Source: an uncultured Oscillospiraceae bacterium (GTDB lineage: Bacteria; Bacillota; Clostridia; Oscillospirales; Ruminococcaceae). From it: a stretch of 5,408 nucleotides of DNA. Position 1 is the stretch's first letter. Each line of letters starts with the position of its first letter. This document shows positions 5,406-5,408 of the stretch, piece after piece. A program made the position numbers and the translations under genes. A model generated the notes under the pieces. The model had not been told where the DNA came from and made no database searches. It saw nothing but the letters and a program-made list of their open reading frames with translations. Location: assembly GCA_958448395.1 (NCBI GenBank), contig CAUDDP010000108.1, positions 1 through 5,408 of the forward strand, written 5' to 3'.

Positions 5406-5408
5406 ATC

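Noticed and set aside
5292..5408. Plus-strand frame from ATG at 5292, open to the window edge
   Set aside because: It lies in the repeat and hairpin array. Comparison with copy A shows changes spread over all codon positions, and no ribosome binding site precedes it; a protein-coding repeat cannot be fully excluded.

Overview
The window looks like a low-to-medium GC Firmicute, most likely a Clostridia member of the Ruminococcus/Oscillospiraceae type. The reasons are strong AAAGGAGG-type ribosome binding sites, a sigma-A-like promoter with an extended -10, and the order parA - parB - small gene - serS, which I know from that part of the Clostridia near the replication origin. The genus is an inference. 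All five genes I accept lie on the minus strand, so transcription runs from right to left.

From the right edge: positions 5294-5408 hold a repeat-like non-coding segment (a 50-base core followed by a run of small hairpins). A good minus-strand promoter (5243-5271) follows and feeds parA (Soj-type ATPase), parB (Spo0J-type CTPase and parS-binding protein), a 111-residue acidic protein of unknown function, and serS (seryl-tRNA synthetase). The gaps parA-parB and parB-111aa are about 30 bases and the gap before serS is 66 bases, so these four probably form one operon. In the 108 bases after serS lie a hairpin that may end the operon and a near-perfect parS site (1698-1713), so this window holds all three parts of a ParABS chromosome segregation system. 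Next comes a 431-residue protein with an SGNH-like/DUF6270-like N-terminal domain and a Rossmann-like C-terminal domain. It ends at a very clear intrinsic terminator (300-339). Positions 1-299 have no convincing gene.

The most unusual observation is that both ends of the window carry the same 50-base core (44 of 50 identical) in inverted orientation (74-123 and 5294-5343). In each copy the core abuts a hairpin on the same side. This looks like a dispersed structured repeat bracketing the par-serS-DUF6270 block. Other points for a second look are the parS variant just upstream of an accessory-looking gene, the archaeal/eukaryote-like signature motifs of the SerRS, and the lysine-rich ParA tail encoded by long A runs.
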